Part shown: one piece after another, positions 37,570 through 46,781 of the stretch
Layout: each line of letters begins with the position of its first letter
Numbering within the stretch: the stretch's first letter is position 1
Assembly (NCBI RefSeq): GCF_003369915.1
Contig: NC_046676.1
Coordinates: forward strand, 21,806,001-21,870,000
Origin: Drosophila miranda
Taxonomy: Eukaryota > Arthropoda > Insecta > Diptera > Drosophilidae
Length of the DNA stretch: 64,000 bases
Reading direction: 5' to 3'
Notes under the pieces: model-generated
What the model was told of the DNA's origin: nothing
The model's database searches: none
Seen by the model: only the letters and a program-made list of their open reading frames with translations
Program-made: the position numbers and the translations under genes

Positions 37570-38545
37570 ATGAAGTTCGTACTGTCTGTGTTTTTGGTGG
37601 CCCTAGTGGCCGGCATTGTGGTTGCCGATGATAGCAAAGGTCCCAAAGTGACCGAAAAGGTAAGAATTGTGCTGCACATATTACTTTGGCATACATACAT
37701 AAACATAAGAGAACTTGAAAACCGCGTCACTAGCATCGCTTGCACCCATACATACACGCGTCAGGCAATAAATCAAACGCGATTTTGATGCTTTTTAATA
37801 ATGTATATATTGTGTTTGCGTAGGTTTTCTTTGACATCACCATTGGTGGGGAGCCCGCTGGTCGCATTGAGATCGGCTTGTTCGGCAAAACTGTGGAGAA
37901 GACCGTGAAGAACTTCAAGGAGCTGGCGGAGAAGCCACAGGGCGAGGGGTGAGTTCTTGAGATGTGCTTGATTAACGGTACACGCACACAAGCACACACA
38001 TTTATAGGTTAGCCGTAGGAAAGTCAGTTTAGCAATTACGTGGCGTTTCAGACGTCAATCAGTTGACAAAGAAAATCTCTACGAACTAAATTGTTTATCT
38101 GCCTTAATGAGACAACAATGTCTGTGTTTTGCACCCACACAGTTACAAGGGAAGCAAGTTCCACCGCATCATCAAGGACTTTATGATCCAGGGCGGCGAC
38201 TTCACCAAGGGTGACGGCACCGGCGGACGCTCCATCTACGGCGAGCGTTTCGAGGATGAGAACTTCAAGCTGAAGCACTATGGCGCCGGCTGGTTGAGCA
38301 TGGCCAACGCTGGCAAGGACACCAACGGCTCCCAGTTCTTCATCACCACCAAGCAGACCAGCTGGCTGGACGGACGTCATGTTGTCTTCGGCAAGATCCT
38401 GTCCGGCATGAATGTAGTGCGCAAGATTGAGAACGGTGCCACCGATGCCCGCGACCGTCCCGTCAAGGATGTGGTCATTGCCAACAGCGGCAGCATCCCC
38501 GTGGCCGAGGCCTTCTCCGTTGCCAAGACTGATGCCACCGACTAA
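37570..38545 (+). CDS. Secretory-pathway cyclophilin B (peptidyl-prolyl isomerase)
   Basis: Three exons, 37570-37659, 37824-37948 and 38143-38545, give 205 residues. Residues 1-19 form a signal peptide ([19 protein letters not shown]). The rest is one cyclophilin domain with the usual landmarks: [34 protein letters not shown] (catalytic Arg and Phe), [27 protein letters not shown], the [10 protein letters not shown] tryptophan, and a basic tail. It catalyses Xaa-Pro isomerisation of nascent secretory proteins in the ER. The sequence matches the PPIB family and, from memory, D. melanogaster CG2852. It ends in DATD with no KDEL-type signal. An ATG ten bases into unique sequence, right after the repeat array, implies a very short 5' UTR or a leader inside the repeat. 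Confidence 0.97.
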
Positions 38546-38571
38546 GAAATGGCAGATTTTAATCATCCCAT

Positions 38572-38577
38572 AATAAA
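38572..38577 (+). terminator. Poly(A) signal of cyclophilin B gene
   Basis: AATAAA 27 bases after the stop codon, implying a compact 3' UTR. Confidence 0.6.
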
Positions 38578-40151
38578 TTTAATCAACTTGAACTACATAA
38601 GTAAATATCATAACTGTGCAACCATCGATTTTTCTCACTCAAACTCTTCAATGTCCAGGAAGTTGAAGCTGCATTTACCATTTACGAGTTTTTTCCAAAA
38701 TTGTAGTGTAGTTTTTTCTTGTTCCGTAAGCAAAAACGCTCAACAACTATTCAACAGCTCTACGTAAAGAAACCGCATTCATATAATAAAGAACATTTTT
38801 TTGTGATAAAAGAGGAAGCATCAGTAATCATTTTCAACTCTTTTGTGTGTATCCATCCATCTACATACACTCATGGCTATGTTCAGGTTCATTGAACCGG
38901 TTTGGCACTTGTTCCTACCCGCCCCAGAATCGGTGGGTCGCCTCTTTCTTTTGGTAACTTCTGCTTCCCTTAACTGGAACAAAAACCAGTTTTTTCCATT
39001 GCTTGCTAAATTTGTTTGACTTCTGGCTTGCGCTGTGCCTCTTTTTGCTGGTAAACAAACTTCTGTCACATTTTTGTGATTTGCATATATCCGACAATTA
39101 AAAGAGCATACAGCTGTATGTACAAATTTTTAAATTGAAATTGATTGAAACAGGTGCAAGGCCATTTTAGGGGAGTTGCCGGCCAATAATTTATAATGGC
39201 CGGCCAATAATGAAATGGGGTCTCATGAGATGAGACTATGATTAGTTAGTATTTTTAGTAAATAAGATTTCTGTAATGCACATTTTTTGATGAAGTTGCA
39301 TTTTTCAAAGCAGCCAGCAATCGAGTTCCCAGACAACTCAAATGTACATAGCACATGCTCATATGTATGTTTGTTCGGGGTCTTCATTTGAGCGAGAAAC
39401 AAACGACTCGAGAGTCGATCTCATATCGCTCAACTTGAAGGAATCGTATGCCTCTTCTATACGAGTATCTGCCTCTGTTATTACAATTGTACTCTACCCC
39501 ATTCTTTCCCATATTCACTTTGTATATATTAATGAAAGCAATATAGGAATCTACATATGTGTGCCTGCACGTACACATGTGTTGGTGTCTGGTGGCAGTC
39601 GTCTCATGTGCCACATATGTATGTTTCCTCTATAACCACATAAATTCTAGACGCACTTCTAAGATTATTTTTTTTTAGCACAATCAGTTTTTGTTTGTGT
39701 GGAGTCAAGGCGCATAGAGATAATTTCAGTTTGCGTAGGAACTGGGCATCAATCTAGATAGAAGCGGAAGAACTTGACAGGGAAATTGCAGTTGGGATTC
39801 GGCTGGATTTAGCTATAGTTTCTGTAAAGGTTGAAACATCTTAAAATGGTGGGTAATGCGAGAACAAAAGTTCATTGAGGGATCAATCAATCCTCTCAAC
39901 TGATAACAAATTTTTGATCATCTTTCGTTCAATGATGATGTGTACCAATAGGAAGTTGAGTCAGAAAATGTATGTGTATAAAAAATGTACCCACAGGAAA
40001 TGCAAACTAAGGTGATCGTGCTCTCTCTGATCTGTCTGTGCTCCGGCCAAGCAGCCAAGATTCTTGTGCTCTTGTGCGTCATTATGTGGTTTGCTAAGGA
40101 GCTTGCCTTTCCAATGACTTTGTTGCAGAATTTGCACTTATGGACATTTTT
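38578..40151. other. Intergenic DNA
   Basis: No supported gene. It holds a perfect 8-bp inverted repeat at 39178-39204 and is otherwise AT-rich single-copy-looking sequence between the convergent cyclophilin B gene and the minus-strand gene ending at 40152. Confidence 0.4.
39178..39204. repeat. Perfect inverted repeat GCCGGCCA / TGGCCGGC
   Basis: The arms GCCGGCCA and TGGCCGGC flank an 11-nt AT-only loop, and CCGGCCAATAAT recurs just after as a direct repeat. It is a GC-rich palindrome in AT-rich surroundings. Confidence 0.8.
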
Positions 40152-40696
40152 TTAAATCTCCGGGGACGGCGGTATTATCGGATTGTCTGCATTTGGAGTG
40201 TCATCCTCCTGCTCCGTCTCGTCCATATAGTCCTCGTGTTGCAGCTCAACAACAATATTCTCCAGGTGCACCGAATCAGCCGTATCATCGAGGTGCATAG
40301 GATCCGAACTAATTTCGTGGTGCATAGGCTCAGCATCAATATTATTCAGTTGCACAGGCTCAGCAGCCTGTGAGGTATTATTGAGGTGCAGCATCTCCTG
40401 CACATGCGTCGTCCCCGCTGAAGGGAATACATTATTAGAATAATATAAATTTAACTAATTTACTTACCCTTACGTTGCTGGTCCAAGAAATAACTACATA
40501 AGTTGAGAACTTCGGTTGGACTTATCTCACAAACTTTTGTTTGACCAAACGACAAGGTCATTTTGCCAATTTCCTCTGCTTTCGGGTTGTGCTCTCCTTT
40601 CCGGCCTTGAAGATGGTCCCAGTATAAGCCGCAAAAATTGTTTTCGAGGGCACTGTCCACCCCGTCGACTCTGATTTCTCCTAAAATAATAAACAT
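40152..40696 (-). CDS. Unrecognised two-exon protein with 9-residue repeats
   Basis: Minus-strand exons 40468-40696 (76 codons plus 1 base) and 40152-40417 join through donor AAGG/GTAAGT and acceptor CCCTTCAG/CGG to give a 164-residue protein. The N-terminal half (MFIILGEIRVDGVDS..., then FCGLYWDHLQG, GKMTLSFGQTKVCEISPTEV) looks like a small folded domain with alternating hydrophobic strands. The C-terminal half is acidic and built of degenerate 9-12-residue units (consensus H-L-x-x-x-x-x-x-V/M), followed by DETEQEDD and a PIIPPSPEI end. There is no signal peptide or membrane segment, so it is probably intracellular. The good splice sites, coding-like composition and intact frame across the join support a real gene. 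I do not recognise the family. The start could instead be an acceptor (TATTATTTTAG/GAG) at the same place. Confidence 0.6.
40240..40390. repeat. 27-bp coding minisatellite
   Basis: TGCA anchors recur at 40240, 40267, 40294, 40321, 40351 and 40387, giving periods of 27, 27, 27, 30 and 36 bp. The lengths are all multiples of three, and the array encodes the 9-residue repeats of the gene at 40152-40696. Confidence 0.75.
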
Positions 40697-41179
40697 CTTT
40701 CTTATTATTTTTCTTCTATGCGGCGTTTAGTTTTGTCATTTCATATACCGCCAGACTTTGAATGACGAGTTCCCTATATTGTGGGACCTGCCCCACCTGA
40801 AGACTTTTGTACATAATATAAAATAACGATGTGTTGTTGTCCAAAATTTATATGAGGAATTTTAGAAAAGGAAATTTTAAAGATATATTCCAGGCAACGA
40901 AGAACACTACGCAACATTACGCGCCGCGGATAAACATTTCCAATTCACAGAATAATCTATATGATTTGAAAATATGAATATACATATATAAGTACATAAT
41001 ACGTAATTCATATATATATTATATATATACATTCAGCCTATAGAATATTTTCAGCTGTATAATATTTTCAGCCTGTATAATGCCAGGGAATAATGTCAGC
41101 AACCCCCGCATTCATACGCCGCCGAAGCAATCGCGGGGGACCCCCCGCTAGACGGAGTCCTCTCCTCTCGTATCCCCGA
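40697..41179. other. Intergenic, partly GC-rich
   Basis: AT-rich DNA with TATATA runs near 40980-41030 is followed by a GC-rich block at 41100-41170. That block has inverted arms CCCCCGC (near 41102) and GCGGGGG (near 41134). The GC-rich piece resembles neither neighbour and may be a fragment of inserted DNA. Confidence 0.35.
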
Positions 41180-41475
41180 TGCCAGTCCCTTCTGTAAGCC
41201 GAGAATTCCGTCATTCTTGACCACCGCGACACCGTGACTGTTGCAGCTCCACTCGGCTACGTTAGATTGACCGGGACCGTGCTCTTTCCCACACGGGGAA
41301 TACTATTTGAGAGTAACGTTTATTTTTCGATGAGAAACTATTTCGATTGTCGTGATATCGCTATAGTGGTAGTTGCAGAGACAGACAAAAGCTGCTTGCT
41401 ATGGAGGTAGAGCAGAGGCACGGGAAACCATTAAAATTATAAAAACAATTCGAATTTAACAAGTGAACTATTCAT
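41180..41475 (-). pseudogene. Decayed copy of carrier-gene 5' end
   Basis: 41180-41230 matches 42500-42550 (inside exon 1 of the adjacent carrier) almost perfectly. 41261-41475 then matches the upstream flank 42724-42930 with moderate divergence. The intervening part of exon 1, including the start codon, is deleted or replaced by about 30 unrelated bases. It therefore preserves no start and no complete domain. It is a relic of a third tandem copy in this carrier array. Confidence 0.8.
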
Positions 41476-41620
41476 TTAAATATTTATAAAAAAAAACAAG
41501 GTTAGTTTACTGAAATCACGTTTATAGTTTTTGGGGCTACGCTAACAATTGCAGATCGGTTCTAGGATCTTAAACAAGTGAGCAACAGTTCACTTAAAGT
41601 AGACCACCATACTGCCTGTG

Positions 41621-42718
41621 TCAGTAATGCAAGTCGTACTTCTCGCGCACGGCGATCAGTTCTTCAAAGAATAGTAGGACTAAGGTAGAGTACGGTGCCA
41701 TGCGCAGATAAATGGGCCAGAATCCTTTATATACGCCGTAGACACCCTCCGATCGCAGGATCTTGGCAACACAGTCCAACCAGCCCTTGTAGTAGAGACC
41801 CCGACCATGGGAATCGACCCCCTGGTTGTAGAGGCGGGTGGTAATCACGTCAAACGGTGTGACCGCCACCGAAACAAACGATCCGGCAGCTAGACCAGAG
41901 AAGAAGGAGAGGCACGTGGGCTGTGTGATAATGCCGTTGTCCTTGAGCAGGGACTTGGCCTTGCCAAATGTGCTGATCTGAACACTGGAGGCGACTGTGG
42001 TCCTGATCACGGAGGCCATGGAGCCGCGCCACAGCCCAAAAAATCCGCTCTTCCGGTATATCTGTCTTATCGCATTGGTCATTGAAGTGTGTGAATGCTG
42101 ATAACCAACTGCGATTTGCTTGGCCGCCTGCGCCTGAAGCTGTGTCTTGATCTAAAACAGCATGTGAAATTTCTTATCAGCAGCTAATCTTATCTTGCTA
42201 ATCGTCTGCCAAAGCAGACACCTCAGATGTCTGTCCGAAAGCGATTTGATTTACATAATTGCTTACCAGGAAGAAGGGGCTGGCGCAGTAAGAGCCCACA
42301 ACGCCGCCCAGTGCGCCCCAGAACATGCCCCGTAGAAACGAGATCTCGCCTTTCTTGTTATGGACCCAACCCTTCTCCACGGCGTGAGTGTAAGTGCTCA
42401 GTCTGTCAATGAAGAATATAGGCTATATTATGGAGTGCGATATTTAATGGCGTCTGTTTACCTGATGGAATTTATGATGAACTGGAAGCATAGCGCCGGT
42501 GCCAGTCCCTTCTGTAAGCCGAGAATTCCGTCATTCTTGGCCACCGCGACGAATGCCTGCAGGACATTCTTGTAGGGCTGGGCGTGAGAGCCGCGCGCCG
42601 CCAATTCTCCCTGGAGCTGCATGCGAATTTTGATCACCTCCACGGGGTTGGTGACTAATCCAGCTCCCATGGCGGCCACTCCCCCCAACACGAAATCCGA
42701 TGTAAATGTAGCCATCAT
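41621..42718 (-). CDS. Mitochondrial carrier, SLC25A34/35-like (copy A)
   Basis: Minus-strand exons 42462-42718, 42267-42402 and 41621-42151 give 307 residues, the normal size for a six-helix SLC25 carrier. Each third carries the carrier signature in order: TNPVEVIKIR near residue 25, a degenerate SPFFLIKTQ near 130, and TPFDVITTR near 231. The YNQ..D segment after the third motif and the weak second motif are typical of the SLC25A34/35 (yeast OAC1-like) branch, which acts in the mitochondrial inner membrane. The fly relatives are the CG18324/CG18327 group. The substrate is unknown from sequence. Introns fall at the same codons as in copy B. The protein could start at either of two adjacent ATGs (42718 or 42715); copy B favours the second. 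Confidence 0.93.
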
Positions 42719-42931
42719 AAAACGTTAGAATGACCGGGACCGTACTCTTTCCCGCACGGGGGAATACTATTTGAGAGTAACGTTTATTTTTCGATGAGAG
42801 AGCTATTTCGATGGGGTGATATCGTTATCGTGGTATTTGCAGACACAGATAAAAGCTGCTTGGTATGGAGGTAGAGCAGATGCGTTGTTCGGAAAAATTA
42901 TAAAACAATTCGAATACAACAAATGAACCGG

Positions 42932-42937
42932 TTTATT
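42932..42937 (-). terminator. Poly(A) signal of carrier copy B
   Basis: AATAAA on the minus strand, about 200 bases beyond the stop codon of copy B and inside the conserved 3' flank that was also copied to 53.3 kb. Confidence 0.5.
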
Positions 42938-43139
42938 AACCAAAAGTATTGCACAATTAATAACTAAAGGTACTGGTTTAGCTTACTGAAGGCACACTTA
43001 AAGTTCTTTGGGCTACGCTAAGCATAGGAGATGGGAACTGGGAGCTCTGGTCGCTACGAACTAAGGCAAACAAAAAATCTCAAACAATTGAACAAATTTG
43101 TACTTAAAGTAGACAATCAGGACAACCCTACTGATTGAG

Positions 43140-44240
43140 TCAGTAGTGCAGGTCATACTTCTCGCGCAGGGCGATCAGTTCGTCAAAGAAGAGTAGCACG
43201 AGAGTGGAGTGCGGGGCGATCCGCAGATAGTTGGCCCAGAAACCCTTGTACATACCGTGTACGCCCTCGGAGCGCAAGATCTTCACGACGCAGTCCAGCC
43301 AGCCCTTGTACAGCAGCCCACGGCCCTGGACATCTACGCCCTGGTTGTACAGACGCGTTGTGATCACATCTGGCGGCGTGATGGCCACCGACATGATCGA
43401 GCCGGCTATCAATCCCGCGCAGAAGGAGTTGATCGTGGGCTGGGTGACAAGGTCGTACTCGATGAGCAATGCTTTGGTCTTGCCGAAGGTAGCTATCTGG
43501 GCCCCGGATCCCATGGCGGCCCTGGGCAGGGCGGCAACCGATCCGCGCCACAGTCCGGGGATCCCATTATTGGCGTAGATCTGCCTTAAGGCATTGGTCA
43601 TGGAGGTGTGTGTATGTTGATAGCCGACGGCAATTTGTTTGGCAGCCTGCGATTGTTGCTGAGTCTTGACCTTTAATGGAAGATGATCGCTATCAGTTGG
43701 GGTTCTCTCTTATCGCTGATATGGGCACGAGGCTCCGCAACAATAAGCAGTTTGTGTATCATGATTTATGTAACAGTCTGCCAGGGTCTTACCAAGAAGA
43801 ACGGACTGGAGCAGTATGAGCCCACAACTCCTCCGATTGCTCCCCACATCAGGCCGAGCCCGAAGGATACCTCTCCATTCTTTTTGTGCATCCAGCGCTT
43901 CTCTACCGCCGATGAGTAAATGCTTAACCTGTTGCGGAAAATGGGACAGACGAAATCAGCTTATGCTTGAATGAAAGCTATTTCCATCTTACCGGAAAGA
44001 ATTTATGATGAACTGGAAGATCAGAGCCGGAGCCAAGCCCTTCTGCAAGCCGGTCATGCCATCGTTCTTTGCCACCGTCACGAATGCCTGGACAATGCCC
44101 TTGTAGGGCTCCACATAGGAGCCTCGGGCCGCCAGCTCTCCTTGCAGCTGGATACGGGTCTTAATCACCTCAATGGGGTTGGTGAAGAACGTGGCACCCA
44201 CCGAGGCCAGGCCTCCCAACACGAAGTTTGATGTAGCCAT
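43140..44240 (-). CDS. Mitochondrial carrier, SLC25A34/35-like (copy B)
   Basis: Minus-strand exons 43993-44240, 43793-43928 and 43140-43670 give 304 residues. The carrier signatures are TNPIEVIKTR (P22, E24, K27), SPFFLVKTQ near 125 and TPPDVITTR near 227. The last is followed by the LYNQGVD segment typical of SLC25A35-like carriers. It shares exon structure and most residues with copy A, showing a tandem duplication. The two genes are head to tail, about 420 bp apart. The C-terminus SALREKYDLHY-type end is the same in both. Its 3' end (from about residue 274) and 3' flank were copied to 53246-53609. Function is by family: inner-membrane exchange of dicarboxylate or related anions. Confidence 0.94.
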
Positions 44241-45628
44241 TGGTCCACTATAATATCACAAGTTTAATTCAGAAAACTCGTTGCTGACTAGAAAAAGGTT
44301 GCGACACATGGAAGTTTTTCGGCGACTCTGCGGATCATTCATATCAGAATGCTATGCCTCGCGATGTTTCCGGGTATTTCATAATTTCACGGGGAGACTA
44401 CAAAGCACGATCCGGTATCTTTGGAGCGGAATTAAAATAATTAAATAGACGTAATCATCTGGCCCAAATCGATTGGTAAACAGAAATTTTAGTCGGGTGC
44501 CATAGCAGTCAGGAATCAGTGGGCTAAGTTATTAAGTGAGGGTCCAATTTTATACTTTTCAAAGTATTTTCTAGTATTTTTCAGTATATTTTATCACGCG
44601 TTATGGACTCACCCAAGAGGGTGTCCAATGCACCAATGTAGAAATGCCATTTAGATCAATGTCCCAGGCCACATCGAATACTAATTCTTGATCAACATAA
44701 AATTTCTAATCTCATCCATTTGGCATCAAAATTTCAGTTTTTTCAAAGATGTCGGAAAAAAAGGCATAAAAAAAAGTGGATAACGAAGGCTTTTCACACT
44801 GGCGCTGCCATGAGGCTTATATGAAAAAAATACGGGCAAACATTTTTGAAACGTTCACATGTCCCCCTAGGTGTCGCCTTTGGTAATTACATAAAAATGT
44901 AGTTAATATGTTGCACATGTGTAGTTACTATATAAGGAAATTACATATTTTGGGAATTATTGTTAACCTTTTCGGCTTAAACCTTATTTGATGAGAAATC
45001 CAATAAAGATGAGAGCTCATCATTTGGATAAAATTAAGTGCTCAGGATTTAGCCTAGGTAGTAATATTTTACCGAATATCAAAATCGAGGAATATGATTT
45101 CTGATCATGGACAGAGAACGATTAACCCATTGTCGACCAGGGGGCTTTTAATTACACTCAACGAAAATGATAAATCTTTAAGATTTTTTGCACAGTTTTG
45201 GTGAAAGATATCGGGCGATTTTTTGTAAGTCAAAAAGAAGAATAGGATGGAATCTACAAGAAAAATGTATTACCACTATTTGTCACCGATTCCCATAAGG
45301 TGTTCAGCTTATTAAATAAAGGGGGCTTTAGTGGGCTAAGTTGGTTTTTTTATTTACAAATTATTTTAAAAAAGAAAACATAAGCGCGTAAAACACTAAT
45401 AATTGATGTAAAGTTATAACCAGTACTCCAACATCTTCTATTCTTTGACTTGGCAATTTCCACCTTCACATAGGCGCGGCAAAATAATCTCACGCAACTC
45501 AAGGGTAGCATGGTAAAAAAAAAAATTTAGTTTATTTGTTATACGCGCTTGTGCGCGCTTGGCGAAGTTCTAGCTGGGTACAGGGGGAAAGAAAAGAAAG
45601 AGCACCACAGCACGCAGGACGTGCCAAC
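44241..45628. other. Intergenic DNA with repeat remnants
   Basis: AT-rich, with no supported gene. The segment 44960-45100 (AAACCTTATTTGATGAGAA, then GGATAAAATTAAGTG and TAGTAATATTTTACCGAATA) is a diverged member of the AT-rich repeat family seen at 30.4-37.6 kb. CAGTATATTTTA steps near 44575-44595 may be another scrap. Confidence 0.5.
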
Positions 45629-46781
45629 ATGTTGGGCAAAGACTCTATTGCAACGCTTTGCCAACAGTCTCTGGCACAGGCACTGGTGCTGGTGATATTC
45701 CTCTCAGCTCCTGGCCTATGCTACAAAAACGGTAAGTTATCATAGCTTAATGGCTCAGTAGCATGACTAAGAAGTTGGGATTCCTTTCAGTGCGCCTCCA
45801 GGACAACCTGTGCTCGGACAAACTGATTTACACACTCGCCAAACCCTTTCGCGGCGACCCCACGGTGAGGCTCGATTTCGAGGACGATTCGGCAGCCATT
45901 GTTGCACAGACTTGGAATCTCACACTGCCCCATGGCCACTCGGCCAACAAGATCAAATACGATTGCCAGTTCCGCGTGGTGACCAGCGACCGTCCGCCGC
46001 GCGGCATCTACACAATCATCACCAGGCTCAAATTCCGGCGGGATCCAGTCTCAAAAGAGTGCATCGACTACATACAGTTTACTAGTGGCAATCGCTCTCC
46101 CAGCGAGCGTATATGCCATGATATCTCGATCAACGGGCCGGCCGGGCGTCTAATCTTCGATCAGCGTGATCGTGAAGTGAACGTGCACATCTTCATCGAC
46201 AGATCGCGGCACATTCTAGGCGATCAGTTGGAGCTGAGCATGGTGCTGACGGCCCACTCCGAGTGCCAGTTTAACGGCGACTTCCTGTGCAATCCCAACG
46301 ACCAGTACTCATGCATATCTCGGCACTTTGTGCGTGACAACGTCACCAACTGCTTGTATCCGTGCCGCGATGAGGGTACGTGTTTCCACGACGCCATCGT
46401 GCCGGAGGAGATAGACACAGCAAATGTGGCCATCTCGGCCATAACGTCGCTCATTTTCACCATGCTCGGCGTGGGCTTCTGCGTTTGGATTTGCTGGAAG
46501 TACTGGAACTGCATCACGGTGCAGCAACGGGCACACGAGGCCTCAGCCGCTCGCTTCAACCAGCGACGCGTCCGGGTGAGTAGAGTGTTATCTAAGCATA
46601 TCATGGAGCCGCAGCTAAAGGATTTTCTCGTTTAAAGTCTGATGTGCCCACCATTGAGCTACCAACGGCTCCGGAGTACGATGATGTTGGACCACGTGAG
46701 CTGGATCCCCAGCAGCAACCACCGCCAATGACGCCCAAGGATATGCCACCCAGCTATGAGTCGTTGTTCCCCGACAGATAA
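45629..46781 (+). CDS. Single-pass membrane protein, CUB-like ectodomain, PPSY tail
   Basis: Three exons, 45629-45731, 45791-46575 and 46638-46781, give 343 residues. Residues 1-31 are a signal peptide. The ectodomain to about residue 245 looks CUB-like (hydrophobic strands, YDCQFRVVT, RICHDISINGPAGRLIF, paired Cys). It ends with a Cys-rich stretch (ECQFNGDFLCNPNDQYSC..CLYPCRDEGTC). A transmembrane helix lies at about 249-272 (ISAITSLIFTMLGVGFCVWI). The cytoplasmic tail ends PPSYESLFPDR, with a PPxY motif of the kind bound by NEDD4-type WW domains, plus APEYDD. It is probably a cell-surface or endosomal receptor-like protein; I cannot name the ligand or ortholog. The last intron is only 62 nt with a weak TTTAAAG acceptor, and reading through it stays open for 19 codons. 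Confidence 0.82.

Noticed and set aside
38048..38566. 172-codon minus-strand frame over cyclophilin B
   Set aside because: It is antisense to a clearly conserved cyclophilin exon and arises from codon bias.
43183..43589. Open frames in other registers over carrier copy B
   Set aside because: They overlap the conserved carrier frame and have no carrier signatures of their own.
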